The notes beneath the pieces were generated by a model. It was not told where the DNA came from. It was given only the letters and a program-made list of their open reading frames with translations, and searched no databases. Source: Quillaja saponaria (taxonomy: Eukaryota > Streptophyta > Magnoliopsida > Fabales > Quillajaceae). From it: DNA of 64,000 nucleotides. The stretch spans positions 4,040,134 through 4,104,133 of the forward strand of contig CM055618.1 in the NCBI GenBank assembly GCA_029379385.1, written 5' to 3'. A program made the position numbers and the translations under genes. Shown here one piece after another: positions 35,456 to 46,793 of this stretch; position 1 is the first letter of the stretch; each line of letters begins with the position of its first letter.

Positions 35456-36916
35456 TGATATGGATTTAGCAAACATAAGTGCACGTATCATCTCCAAGTA
35501 ATATAGAGTAAATAGAGATTGTTCCCACAAGGAATTGTTTTCTTTCTAATTAAATACCACTGCTATACAACCTAATTCTAATAAAGCCGAAGTAATTCAG
35601 AGATATTAAGCAATTTAATAAAAGTATTAAAGGTAAACCTAGGTTCACGAAATCCCTCACACTACACCTAATTAACTTTAATTCAATTCAATTTATGTAA
35701 TAGCTTAATATTAACCCAAATTTCTTAATCAATTACTAGCATATTCTTATGTCTAGAAAATATATATTTCCCTTAGTCTAATTCCCTATATTTCTATGAG
35801 AATTATTCTACAGCAAACTCATTAAGAACTAATCTCCTGATTACTTATCGTGAAAGAGTATATTCATATCTCTTAAAAAATGAGATCATCCAAATCATAT
35901 GAACAACCCAAATAGAAGTACATGCATTGCTTGACTTCTTTGAATGTGATCTTGTGTAGGCTATGTTAGTTTTGGTTTTGCAGTTTATGTATATGTACGT
36001 GCAAAAGTGAATTGTATTAGTGTCAAATTATTAAGTATATGTCGTGCAACTATGTGTTGATTGATGCTAATATTATTTGGATACATGCTTCACTCATTGA
36101 GTCTTTATGACTCACTTTTCGGTTGTTTTTTTTTTTTTTTGTTTTTTTTTTTAGCATCAAGTTCTCACCAAGCATTTCTGATCGAAACTTGACTTACTAG
36201 TAATGCTGCGGCAAGCTACTCACTCCTAAGAGATCACACACTTGAAGCCATGGGGATGAAGAGTTGTAGTCACTTTAGGGTTGGCTTATGAAGTTTTAAT
36301 TTGTAAGACTTATGTTTAATTGAATTTTTCTTATGCGCAAATGGAGAGGAGCTCCTTGTTGACATTGTGTTTTTATGGGATGCTGTTGTTGTTATGTGCA
36401 ATCAGGATCATAAGATGTTTGAATTATTCAAGCATATTCTACTTTACGGGGAACGTCTCTTCCTAATTTTTTATGTAAATTACTATTCTTTTCAGCAAAT
36501 GTAGCTTTACAAGTAGTTGTATTTTTACAAAGCTTTCTTTAAATGTTTAGTTTGGTCAATGGTCATGTGTATTTATTTTGGCTTTGAATTTGGGCTACAG
36601 AGATTTGGTTACTCATTGCTCTGGCTAGTCATGCCTTTATGTGAGGTGTGACACTAGGCATATTGGTAATGGCTTAGGCGCTGCGGCACCCACCTGGTCT
36701 TATCTTAGCGCTACAGCACCATCTTTTTGGTGCCATTCTAGGTATGTCCTCCTATTTTACTCGTTTTGAGCATTTTAGCCTGCAATTTGACCTCAAATTA
36801 GACTCTTTCTTGTATTAGATCTTCAAAACTCAAAGAAGTTAACACAAGTTAGAACTACATAGCTAAATTAATATGATTAAAAGAATGTAAAATAACTTTA
36901 TTTCTGAGAGTTATCA
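35456..36916 (-). mobile_element. Athila/Tat-type LTR, antisense, split by a chromoviral LTR piece
   Basis: The left part (35456-35930) is the antisense of the LTR 3' end seen at 38345-39398: GTGCACGTATCATC, then TAATATAGAGTAAATAGA. The right part (36654-36916) is the antisense of the LTR 5' end: TTTTGAGCATTTTAG, GACTCTTTCTTGTATTAGA and, at the edge, AATGTAAAATAACT..GAGTTATCA. Between them lies a sense chromoviral LTR fragment. No neighbouring internal region or primer site is seen, so it may be a solo LTR. Flanking duplications are not convincing. Confidence 0.7.
35931..36653 (+). mobile_element. Chromoviral LTR, 3' fragment inside the antisense Athila-type LTR
   Basis: Landmarks are CTCATTGAGTCTTTATGACTCA (36094-36115), a long T-rich tract ending in TTTTTAG (36154), GACTTACTAGTAATGCTGCGG, GGAGCTCCTTGTTG (36346) and a terminal GAGGTGTGACA at 36653. 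The 5' portion is absent. The 61-nt exon-like module (36155-36215) is retained, though its donor-side GT has become CT. Confidence 0.75.
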
Positions 36917-37399
36917 GCTTTAGGTTTAAAGAAAACCTAAACTAGGAAGAACGACATATGCTAGACACAAGTGACATTTGGTCTTATGAGAGATTGTGAA
37001 CAAGAAGAGTTCTTGAAATCTCATCCTCTAGCTCTGACCCCCTTTATTGAAGAAAAGAAGCTTTTTCTTCGAGAACAATCCTAACTATTCGACCAAGTGG
37101 AAGCTAGCACTTATCCTAAGAGTGAATCGATTCCTTCTAATCCTTTTAAAAAAAAGGTAAAGGTTTTTTAACCATCAATTTGTGTGAACTATTTCAGTAA
37201 AGGCTTATTCATTTAAATAGCTTACTAATCATCAGCCATACTTTGCCTTTGATTGGGAGAATCATTTTGACGTTTTGTGGAGGAACTATAAGCATTCCTA
37301 CTAAATAATTAACTAGCTATGTGAGAAAAGCTTCAAGAAGATAGTTTTAATCTTTTGCTTTTATAATATATATATTTATTGAATACCTAGGTTCTTGGT
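36917..37399. other. Unassigned, no gene seen
   Basis: No protein or terminal repeat is recognised. It may belong to the copia element that starts to be recognisable near 37400. Confidence 0.35.
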
Positions 37400-38344
37400 T
37401 AGATAAATTTTATTTCCACAAGCCTCAGAAAGACAACTCATAATATGAATGAAAACAAAGAAGTTGAGACTGTAGACAAACAAGCTTTTAAACAAGTTTC
37501 ATATAAACTCCATAGGAGAATTAGAATCTTAAACTGGTCAAGAACAAGAACAACAACGTAAATATTGGACAACCATGAAATATCATTTATTGATCAAATT
37601 ATTGGCAATCCAACCAAAGGACTAAGAACCAAATCCTCATACATAAATGCTATTGCACATCTAGCTTTATATCTTAGTTAGAACCAAAATGCTTTTGAAG
37701 ATGTAGAAAAAGATGAGCTCTGGATGATAGTGCAAGAGGAACTGAACTAATTTGAGCAAAACAAGGTTTGGAACTTAGTTTCTAGACCTGAAAATCAGTC
37801 AATCATTGGCACTAAATGGGTATTTAGAAACAAGATGGATGAAAATGGTATAGTGGTAAGAAACAAAGCAAGGTTAGTTGCCCAAAGCTATAACTAACAG
37901 GAAGGTATTGATTTTGATGAAATTTATGCTCCTGTAACTAGAATTGAATATATATGTATGCTTGCTCTATGAATTTAAAAATTTATAAAATGGACGCAAA
38001 GTGTTGGTTTTTAAATGGTTCTCTTGAGGAGAAAAATTATATTGAACAACTGCCAGGGTTTGAAAGCATGATTTTTCAAACCATGTTTATGAACTTTCAA
38101 AAGCACTTTATGATCTATAACTAGATCCATGAACTTGGTAGGAAAGGCTAACAGAGTTTTTGATTGAAAATTATTTTGTTCGAGGCAAAGTTGACATAAC
38201 ATTATTTACAAAATCCAAAAGCAATGAATTGATCATTGTACAAATTTATGTAGACGATATTATCTTCGATTCTACTAATGAAAATTTGTGCAAGGATTTT
38301 GCTAAGTATGTGAAGGTTTCTTTGAGATGAGTATGATAGGAAAG
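37400..38344 (+). pseudogene. SIRE-like Ty1/copia pol remnant, part 1: linker and reverse transcriptase
   Basis: Frame-shifted translation gives the pre-RT linker (SFIDQIIGNPTKGLRTKSS), then NVWNL-type sequence, IGTKWVFRNKMDENGIVVRN, KARLVAQ and EGIDFDEIYAPVTRIE. Next is a block ending near YKMDAKCWFLNGSLEEKNYI and the YVDDIIF active site (38247-38267). The Asp pair is intact, but stops abound. At 38344 the ORF is cut inside the block reading MSMIGK and resumes at 46606. The plant SIRE/Maximus lineage is the best match by eye. Confidence 0.85.
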
Positions 38345-39398
38345 TCATAACTCTTGAAAAAGAGTTATTTTACATTTTTTTTTACTTATATTAATTTAGC
38401 TATGTTATAGGGTTTTAGTTAGTTTTTGTTTAGTTTTAGTTGAATTCCTAGTTGAGTCCGTATTATATTAGGATGTTGATTCCTAATTGTTTTAGGATTA
38501 GATTTAAGTGTTTTATAAGAGTTCTAACATGTATTGACTTAGTCTTTGTGTTTTGAAGGTCTAATACAAGAAGGAGTCCTATTAGAAGTCAAATTTGAGC
38601 TTAAAATGCTTAAAAGGTGCAAGACAAGGGAAGTTGCCTAGGAGACCAGCACCCCAGTGCCAGAAAGATGAAAGTTGAGGCCACGGCACCCAAGCCATTG
38701 CTAGTTTTCCCTGTTTCATCAATTTTTAGGCCAAGGTGCCGACGCGATTCCTAGTCCAAATTGAAGTGAACTTGATGGTTTTTAAGCCTATAAAAGAGGA
38801 ACTACCTTGTGGATAGAGACAATTAGAAACACAAGTTAGCAACATTTTTCTAGAGTATGAAAGCTTGTTAAAGGTGCAAGGAAGCAAGAGAGGCAAGGAT
38901 TGTAGTAGCTTGGAGATTGACAACTTTCATAGCTTTCTCTATTTCAACTCCTTCTTTACTTGTATTGTATTCCTTTGATGTTTATTATTGTTGAAACCTT
39001 GTTTACACTATGGCAGCATGTCATGGGCACTAGCAGCAAGCACCTTGACAGCATGTCATGGGCACTGGCAGCACCTTGGCAGCGTGTCATGGGCACTGGC
39101 AGCACCCTAAGTAGCATGGAGTAGTTTCCTTTTCTAGAATTACAACTAGAACTCAACATTTAGCTTGATAATATTTTATCTATGGATTACTTAGGTTTTG
39201 GTATATGATTTATCTAATTCTTTTTTAGTAAATATCATTAGTTCATAATCTACCCAAATTTTAGTTGTTTGAATAAAATTGGAATTGCTAATTTTATACT
39301 TGACATAAAATTTGAAAACTCCTCATGGGAATGATATTCTACTTACTCTATATTACTTGAGGACGATATGTGCACTTGCGTAGATAAAATCTGTGTCA
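38345..39398 (+). repeat. 5' LTR of the Athila/Tat-type element
   Basis: It starts TCATAACTCTTGAAAAAG (TG mutated to TC) and ends CTGTGTCA, just before the primer site. Compared with the 3' LTR it lacks about 430 bp (the 44,680-45,085 section) and instead carries a small minisatellite (39012-39110). GCACC.. and CGGCACC-rich segments with imperfect repeats lie in the middle. Confidence 0.85.
39012..39110. repeat. Minisatellite, three units of 31-35 bp, in the 5' LTR
   Basis: Three units share GCATGTCATGGGCACTGGCA (one with GCGTGTC, one with CACTAGCA). The 3' LTR has only a remnant, GGCAGTATGG, at the same place. The array therefore expanded in one LTR or contracted in the other after insertion. 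Confidence 0.85.
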
Positions 39399-39404
39399 AG
39401 TTTT

Positions 39405-39422
39405 TGGCGCCACTACTGGGAA
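39405..39422 (+). other. Primer-binding site (tRNA-Asp type) of the Athila/Tat-type element
   Basis: TGGCGCCACTACTGGGAA follows the LTR by six bases. Plant Athila/Tat elements typically carry a TGGCGCC-type primer site attributed to tRNA-Asp. The match is good in the first seven bases and partial afterwards. Confidence 0.75.
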
Positions 39423-39512
39423 AGTTATTCTTATATTTGTTAATATTAATACCAACCAATTCTAGTTTTAATTCAAACTTTCTTTTTCTTTTTCAAGTAC
39501 TCTTGATCGTGC

Positions 39513-40604
39513 ATGCAAAAAACTCGTAGCTTGAAGCTTGTTCCGTTCGATCCTGAGATCGATAGGACATATCGAAAACTTCAAAAGGAGAAGCAACAAG
39601 CATCAAGCCAAATTCTAACTATGGCTAATGATCGAGAACCTAAGTTCTTGTGGGACTTTGCAATCCCTCCAGTGCAAGAACTTCACTCAAGCATACTAAG
39701 GCCGACAATCCAAGCCAATGAATTTGAAATCAAGCCCAGCCAAATCCAAATGATTCACCAGATGGTGCAATTTTTTGGATTTCCAAATGATGATCCAAAC
39801 TCCTACCTTATAAGCGTCTTGGAGCTTTATGACACTTTTAACATCAATGGAGTTTCAGATGATGCATTAAGGTTGCGTCTCTTTTCTTTCTCACTTCAAG
39901 AAAAGGCAAAGAGCTGGTTGTACTCCTCCACTACTCTATTACAACATGGAAAGAATTGGCCCAAATTTTAGCCAAATTCTTTCCACTAGCCAAAACAACC
40001 AAGTTGCAGAACAAAATCACTTCTTTCATGCAACTTGAGTCAGAATCTATTTACGAAGCATGGGAAAGATTAAAGAAGTTGCTTAGAAGATGCCTCCACT
40101 ATGCCTTGCCAAAGTGGCTCCAAGTCCAAACTTTCTACAATGGTTTGGTGAGCCAAAGAAAGACAATAATTGATGTGCCAATTGGTGAAGCTTTAATGGG
40201 AAAGACCATTGACAAAGCATTTGAATTATTGGAGGAGATGGCTACTAATAGTTATCGATGGCCTTCTGAAAGGTTGTCAACTCGAAGAGTAGCTGGAGTT
40301 CATGAGTGCATTAACTGTACAAATGGTCATCTTGTCAAAGAAAATTAACACCCTTGGAGAACAACCAAATAAATGCCAAGCAATGGCTTGTGAGATTTGT
40401 GGGGATGCACATGCAAGAAATTTGTGCCCAAATAACCATGAAGCTGCAAATTACTTGAGCAATTACAATAGGCAGCAAGGTAATCCTTACTCCAACACCT
40501 ATAATCTGGGGTGGATAAATTACCCAAATTTTTCTTGGAGTATTCAAAGGCAATCCAATGAAGCTAAACCCACTTATCCAATTCGTGTTCAATCACAAAC
40601 ATAA
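39513..40604 (+). pseudogene. Athila/Tat-type gag with zinc knuckle, frameshifted
   Basis: ORFs 39513-39971, 39956-40348 and 40302-40604 are one gag broken by two frameshifts. Landmarks are LRPTIQANEFEIKPSQIQMI, DDALRLRLFSFSLQEKAKSW, AKFFPLAKTTKLQNKITSF, SESIYEAWERLKKLLRRC, LPKWLQVQTFYNGL and LLEEMATNSYRWPSER. A CX2CX3HX4C knuckle (CEICGDAHARNLC) and NPYSNTYNLGWINYPNFSW follow. All are characteristic of Athila/Tat capsid-nucleocapsid proteins. The capsid packages the element RNA, and this copy is inactive. The first frameshift lies near 39940. Confidence 0.88.
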
Positions 40605-41670
40605 ATTCCTGCACTTGAAAAGAAGCCATCTATTAAAGAATTATTTATGCAATACATATCCAAGATGGATTCCATAATCCAAATCCAAGCGGCATCGCTT
40701 CGAAACCTTGAGAATCAAATAAGCCAGCTGGCCAATGCCATTACAAGCCATCCTCAAGGTGCTTTACCTAGTGATATCGTACCAAATCCAAGAGGAGGGA
40801 ATCCTATTATGGATGATTGTAAAGCCACCACTCTAAGGAGTGGTAAAAAGGTAGAAGAACCTCCTAAGCAAGTTGAATTTCCATCTAAACAAGATTACGA
40901 GGTAATTGTGAGTAGTAAAGAGGAGGCTCATCCTCCCAAAGAAAATAATCCTATATACCCACCTCTACCTTTCCCTCAATGCCTTCAAAAGCCAAAGATT
41001 GATGAGAAATTTTAAAAAAATTTATAGGTATTCAAGAAGTTTCACATCAACATTCCTATTATGGAAGCTTTTGAACACAAGCCTACTTATGTCAAGTTTA
41101 TGAAGGGCCTCTTGTCCGAGAAGCGTAAAATAATAGACCACGAAATGGTGGCTTTAACTAAAGAGTGTAATGCTATCCTCGAAAACAAACTACCACCAAA
41201 GCTCAAAGATCCGGGTAGTTTCAATATACCAATTACTGGCAAGTCCTTCAATGGTAAAGCTTTATATAATTTGGGAGTAAGCATCAACTTGATGCCATTC
41301 TTAATATTTCAAAAGCTTAGACTTAAAAAGGGGAAGATCAAGCCTACTAAAGTGACATTGCAACTAGCGGATCGGATCATAAACTTATCCAAATAGGAAT
41401 CATTGAAGATGTCCTAGTCAGATAGATAAGTTAATACTACCAGCTGACTTCCTAATTCTTGACATGGAGGAAGACAAGGAAATCCCCATTATTTTGGAGA
41501 GACCATTCTTAGCCACTAGTAAAACTCTCATTGATGTGCAAAAAGAAGAACTTATCATGAGAGTTCAAGACCAAAAAGTAAAGTTGAATGTCTTCAAGGC
41601 TATGATGTTTCCTTCCAAAGCCGATGAATGTTATGTAATTGAAGTTATGCATGAAGCATCAAATGAATGA
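40605..41670 (+). pseudogene. Athila/Tat-type protease region with mutated catalytic Asp
   Basis: After an in-frame stop at 40602 the gag-pol linker continues (NLENQISQLANAI, KATTLRSGKKVEEPPKQ). The retropepsin-like domain is in ORF 41061-41396 (VKFMKGLLSEKR, PGSFNIPITG). The active site reads LYNLGVSINLMP, with the expected catalytic Asp replaced by Asn at 41268-41270. A frameshift leads into 41464-41670, which has the flap-side ILERPFLATSKTLIDV block. Catalysis is lost regardless of the frame breaks. Confidence 0.85.
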
Positions 41671-43824
41671 GTTCAAGCAAAGAATACTCCTCTAGATATG
41701 CCCTTACCTTTAAAGAACTTTTTAATCCACCCTTGAAGACTACAAGCTCAATAAGAAAGAAAGCTGTGAAATGGTGGGATCAAATAATAGGGAAGTCAAA
41801 GCTCTTAAAGGAGATTCCCAATGGAGATCATGCCATGGACAATGCAAGCTCATGATGAAAATACAAGAGGAATAGGAAGAGATTTATGAACCTTGAAGAA
41901 AATAATCTTCCTAAAGCCTCCATGGCTTGGGAGGACAAGGGCTAAGCATACAAAAGTCAAGCCGACAACTATAAATCAACTGCTACTTGGGTGACAACCC
42001 AAGTTCCTTAACATTGCACCTTAGTTTTTGATTTGTTAGAATGTTTTTAATTAAGTTTTCATGTTTTTCTTGTAGGCACAAGAGTCAAGCATCAAAATAC
42101 AATTAACATGGTTAAAGGGGGCAAAAAACAGTACGTTGAGCACCCTAGTGCCAAGAAAGCAGCTTGCGCTGGAGAACTTAAACCAAGCAGAAAGGATGGC
42201 ACCTAGGTACCATAAAGCTGGCGCCACGACACTAATCAAGACTTGCAACTAGTGGCTAGGGTGCCACGGCCCCCAAAAGTTGGTGCCCTAGCGCTTGACC
42301 CCCTTTCAAGCTTGGACTCTTCAAATACAACGTAGATAAGGAGTTATGAATACAACGTAGAGAAGGAATTATGTTCTTTCTACCTTACTTAAATTCTAAG
42401 AAGTATTTCTATTCTTATTCTTTTGAATATTTTTTTTTACATTGAAGATATTGTTCATCTTATGTTTGGGGGTTTTTCGTTGTTTTGTTTTGTTTTGATG
42501 TTTGATGCTTATAGTTTTCCTTAGATTATTTAGTTAGCCAAGATATTATTATTATTTTATGATGAAACCCCTCATCCTACGATAATATGTTATTTTGCAC
42601 ATGCTCTTGACATTCATGTTAAATTTATGAGTTAGTAGCATTGTGATTTCCAACATTCTTATCTACTTAATCTTTTTCTCAGGATTGTTTTGTTATTTAG
42701 ATACCGTTTATGTTTAGGAAGTTCATATTTAGTTAGGAACCTTATAAATGTGTTTGATTCTCTCTTAAGGCGAAATCTTAGACAAAACTAAATTAGGGAT
42801 GTAATTTAGACCATCATTGGACCGTTTGAGCTTTTCATGCCAACCTTAATATATATTGTATCTCTAGTTTATCCCATTGAACCTAATTTGACCTTTTCTT
42901 GTTTAACCCGATTAAATTTTCCCCTAGCTTTTTTAATTTCCTTTGAACTTTTCACTTTTAAGCATGTTGATCTTTCTAGGAAGATTACAGAGTTATATGA
43001 TGATAAAAAAAATATAAAATAAAATAAAAGAGAAGAAAGGGTGGAGTTAAAAGAAGAAGAAAAAAATGTTAATTTGTGCTCCATGTTCACCTCGTTCTTC
43101 ATAATAAAATGAAATAAGTTTAGGGGAGTGCCATGGAGTTGTTAAGAAGAGAATGTGTGATTCAAGTATAAATGAAGTTTTCCATGCTATTTGTAGTAAC
43201 ATTGAGGACAATGTTAATTTTAAGTTTGGGGGTCTGGCAATTCTTTTGAATTATGATCAAAATTCCTTCAAATTGTGTAAAAAAAAAGGGTGTGAATTTG
43301 TGAAAGATAAAAGAAAAGTGGAAGCCAAATATTGGTGTATTACTTGGAATGTGAAGAGTGTTCCAACAAAGGTCCTAGAATGAATAATGTGCTTAGGGTA
43401 ATTTTGAGTTTTATAATTTCCTTTATAGAAAAGTTACCCTATCCTATATTACAAACTTAATAAAGACCTATTAATCCTTGACTTAGTGGAGACTACATTA
43501 GTGAAGAAAGAGTTGAAAAGCACATTTATAGATTTGAATGCTAAATGGGATTTATTGAGACATAAACTTATTCGGATTACATGTATTTCTTTGTTAAAAG
43601 ATCATTGCACACATATTGGAAATCAAATTAAATTTAATATTTGCTTTTCAATTGAATCATGAATTTGAGTGATACTTATGGTTGACATTTAGTCAAGTTC
43701 ATGTGAAACTTTTGAGAGCATGTTGGGATTTCATTATGTTTGGGTTATGCATCTTTGTGCTATTTTTTTTTTTTTTTGGGTTTTCTTTTGCTTGAGGACT
43801 AACAAAACTTTAAGTTTGGGGGTG
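41671..43824 (+). other. Noncoding 3' internal region of the Athila/Tat-type element with repeated PPT-like motifs
   Basis: There is no reverse transcriptase or integrase here. A GGGTGACAACCCAAG phrase (about 41990) is typical of the region after pol in Athila/Tat. Three copies of a GAGGAC-or-similar then TTTGGGGGT module occur at 42443-42473, 43201-43233 and 43793-43823, and the last acts as polypurine tract. The small ORFs at 42837 and 43153 resemble no protein. Confidence 0.65.
43811..43824 (+). other. Polypurine tract of the Athila/Tat-type element
   Basis: TAAGTTTGGGGGTG directly precedes the LTR start TGATAATTC at 43825. This is the usual position for plus-strand priming. Confidence 0.75.
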
Positions 43825-46600
43825 TGATAATTCTTGAAAAATAGTTATTTTACATTCTTTTACTCATTTTAATTTAAGTATTTTCTAGATTTTTAGTTAG
43901 TTTTTGTTTAGTTTTAGTTGAATTCCTAGTTGAGTCCATATTATATTAGGATGTTGATTTCTAGTTGTTTTAGGATTAGATTTAGGTATTTTATAAGAGT
44001 TCTAACTTGTATTAACTTAGTATTTATATTTTGAAGGTCTAATACAAGAAAGAGTCCTACTGGAAGTCAAATTAGAGCTCAAAATGCTCAAAACAGGCAA
44101 GACAAGGGAGACTGCCTAGGAAACCGGCACCCAAGCACTAGAAAGTTGTAGCCATGGGGCCAAGAATTTGTAAGTTGGGGCCATAACGCTAGAAAGCTGA
44201 GGTTGCAGTGCCCAAGCCATTGCCAACTTGTCTCATTTCGTCAATTTTTTAGGCCACGGCTTCGAGAAGCTTAGGCCGCAGCGCCTACATGATTTCTAGT
44301 CCAAATTGAAATGAAATTGAGGCTTTTTAAGCCTATAAAAGAGGGACTACCTTTAGGACTTATAGAGACAATTAGAAACACAAGTTAGCAACGTTTTTCT
44401 GGAGTGTGAGAGCTTGTCAATGGTGCAAGGAAGCAAGAGGGGCAAGGTCCGTAGAAGCTTGGAGATTGACAACCACCATAGCTTTCTCTATAACTACTTT
44501 TTCTTTACTTTTTATTGTATTCCTTGGATGTTTATTATTGTTAAAACCATGTTTACACTAGGCAGTATGGAGTAGTTTCCTTTCTAGAATTGCAACTAGA
44601 ACTCAACATATAGCTTGATAATATTTTATCTATGGATTGCTTAGGTTTTGGCATATGATTTATCTAATTCGTTTTATGCTTAATGCTTCTAATTGACTGG
44701 CCATCTCTTAGATTGAATTAGGAAACCTAGAGGAACTTGGGAAGGGGAATTTAGGTTTAACCTTGAATGAATTAGCAGTTGTTTGCATTCAACACATGTT
44801 GTTGAGTTTGATTTGTGTATAGGAAAAGAATATACCTATATGCCTTGTGTTGCCAATTTAGGTATGATTTTAATAAGTTTTTCTTAACATTCACATAGGA
44901 ATATAGTGACTTAATTAAGTGAGATATATTTATAAGACATATGAATATGCTTATAATTGACTAAGAACCCTAGGCTAATAATTATTTGCCATAACTAAGC
45001 AAGACAAGATAATAATAATTCAAGTGTTGAGGGAAGTTGTAGTTCTAGGTTTATTTCCAGTTTATTCTTGTGTTAATTTGCTTTTAGTTTATCATTAGTT
45101 CATAATATCTCGATTGAGATGCCCAAATTTCAGTTGTTTGAATAAAATTGGAATTGCTAATTTTATACTTTAGCATAATATTTGAAAACTCCTCGTGGGA
45201 AAGATACTCTACTTACTCTATATTACTTAAGGACGATACGTGCACCTTTCCGAAAAAGATATCAGTTTTTGTCTGGAAATTATGGTTTGGATATCTAGCA
45301 ATTGATATCCATGAAGTAGAGACTATTCACCAATTATGTTTGGAAATTTTATACTTTAGCCTGGTTTAATCTTTCCTTGGCATCTTGTTGTCGTTGTTGT
45401 GTACACCATGATGTAGAGACTATTCACCATCTTTTCTTATCTTCTTAAATAGCAAGGGAAGTGTGGTCCTTCTTCACACTGTATTTGATATAGAATGGTG
45501 ATTTGGGAATGTTTGTGAAGTATTTTTTGGTTGGTGGCAGCAAGGAGTTACATCCTTTACGGATCAACTAAGAGCTATAACTCCATGGATAATTGTTTGG
45601 GAGAATTGGAAAGCAAGGAAAGCAAAGGAATATGACAATATTCCCATGAACTCAATCACCATTGCCAAACAAATTTGGAAGACGATTAGGCAGATATTGA
45701 TGATTCAAAAAGGTAAAGCAAAGGTGAGTATAAGTGATGCTTACTAACTTCGTTATCTTCCTATTAATATTCCTAAGCACATGTTTTTGAAAAAAGTTTT
45801 AATTGTCAAGTGGTGTACCCTTCCTCACACTTTTGTAAAACTTAAATGTGATGGTTGTTCACAAGGCATTCCTGGAGAAGCAGCCTTTGGAGGTGTAATT
45901 CAGTCATCGGAAGGTAATTTTATGTTTGCTTAGGGAGATTATTTGGATAGAGAAACAAACATGGTGGCTGAATTTGAGGCATTACTAGAAGGTTTAACAG
46001 CATGTAAAGTTAAAGGGTATATGAATGTGGTAGTTAATTGTGATTCAATGGCACTAGTACAATGTGTCAATCGTAAGGAAAACCCTTTGTGGAAGATCTA
46101 TAGAAGATTTTAGGAATTACAAACAATAATACAAACTTTGAATGCAAAGAGTTATCATTGTTTTAGAGAAGTAAATGTAGCTGTTGATTTTATAGCAAAC
46201 TATGTGTGTGATATGAAAAAGAGGTGCTTATGGAATTCAATTGAAAGCCTTCCTCCACAAGCTCGACGTTTAATCACATTGGATAAACAACAAGCAGCAT
46301 ATGTGAAAGTAAAATCAAGTCCTTAGTCTTTGATTTCAAAGGTCCAAGTTATGTTTTTATATTGCTTAGTTTACCTTTGCTTTTTACTTTTGTAATGAGA
46401 TAGTATCCCATGCTTATGGTTTTTTGAAGTTGTCTTAGAGTTTGTTAGAAAGTTTGTTTAAACTCTTGTATTGGCTATGAATATACTCTGGCCTTTTTTT
46501 GATATTAATAAAATTTTAAGGACTGGTCCAAGTTCTAGATAAGTTTGGGTTAAAAAAATATATATATATTTGTGCACTTGTACAGGTAAAATCCTTATTA
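43825..46600 (+). repeat. 3' LTR of the Athila/Tat-type element, interrupted by a LINE
   Basis: It starts TGATAATTCTTGAAAAAT and is colinear with the 5' LTR up to the ACGATACGTGCAC at 45245. A LINE fragment follows, and the LTR resumes at TGTGCACTTGTACAGG (46571) and ends near TTATTA at 46600. It contains about 430 bp that the 5' LTR has lost. The CA end is decayed. Confidence 0.82.
45246..46570 (+). pseudogene. LINE (L1-type) 3' end: zf-RVT and RNase H domains, 5'-truncated
   Basis: It enters in the reverse-transcriptase zinc-binding region (PKKISVFVWKLWFGYLAID, ETIHHLFL). A complete RNase H domain follows: KCDGCSQGIPGEAAFGG (first Asp), MVAEFEALLEGL (Glu), VNCDSMALVQC (second Asp) and NVAVDFIANYVCD (last Asp). 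The C-terminal ORF 46138-46326 ends with a stop and a noncoding tail. It finishes in AAAAAAATATATATA, and GTGCAC stands at both ends (45240-45245 and 46572-46577) as a likely target duplication. A short internal duplication (GTAGAGACTATTCACCA) disrupts the zinc region. It is a typical 5'-truncated LINE insertion. Confidence 0.88.
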
Positions 46601-46605
46601 GAGAG

Positions 46606-46793
46606 CTTAACTAATTAATTCTTGGATTATAAATAAAGTGAACCAAAGAAGGGATATTCATCAACCAAGCAAAGTACACAAGAGATATACTCAAAAGGTT
46701 TGGTATGTATGGATAACTCAAAAGAAATGAAAAATCCTATCCACTCATCCACTAAACTTGACAAAGATGAGAAAGAAGCTTGTAGATGAGAAG
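46606..46793 (+). pseudogene. SIRE-like copia pol remnant, part 2
   Basis: Read after removing the Athila-type insertion, the frame continues from the MSMIGK block with L..FLGL-like sequence. It then gives TKEGIFINQAKYTREILKRF, GMDNSKEMKNPIHSSTKLDK and a VDEK-encoding end. These are the conserved palm-to-connection segments of copia reverse transcriptase. Two stops are visible. It is cut at 46793 by a solo LTR. Confidence 0.85.

Larger units (their letters stand above)
38345..46600 (+). mobile_element. Athila/Tat-type LTR retrotransposon, pol-less, about 8.3 kb with nested LINE
   Basis: The two related LTRs, the tRNA-Asp-type primer site, gag-protease remnants and the polypurine tract define a complete outline. 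It sits inside the copia reverse transcriptase, with near-matching target duplications GAAAG (38340-38344) and GAGAG (46601-46605). Reverse transcriptase and integrase are absent between the protease (ends about 41670) and the 3' LTR, so it could only have moved with help. LTR copies are visibly about 90 percent identical where aligned, so the insertion is old. Confidence 0.85.
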
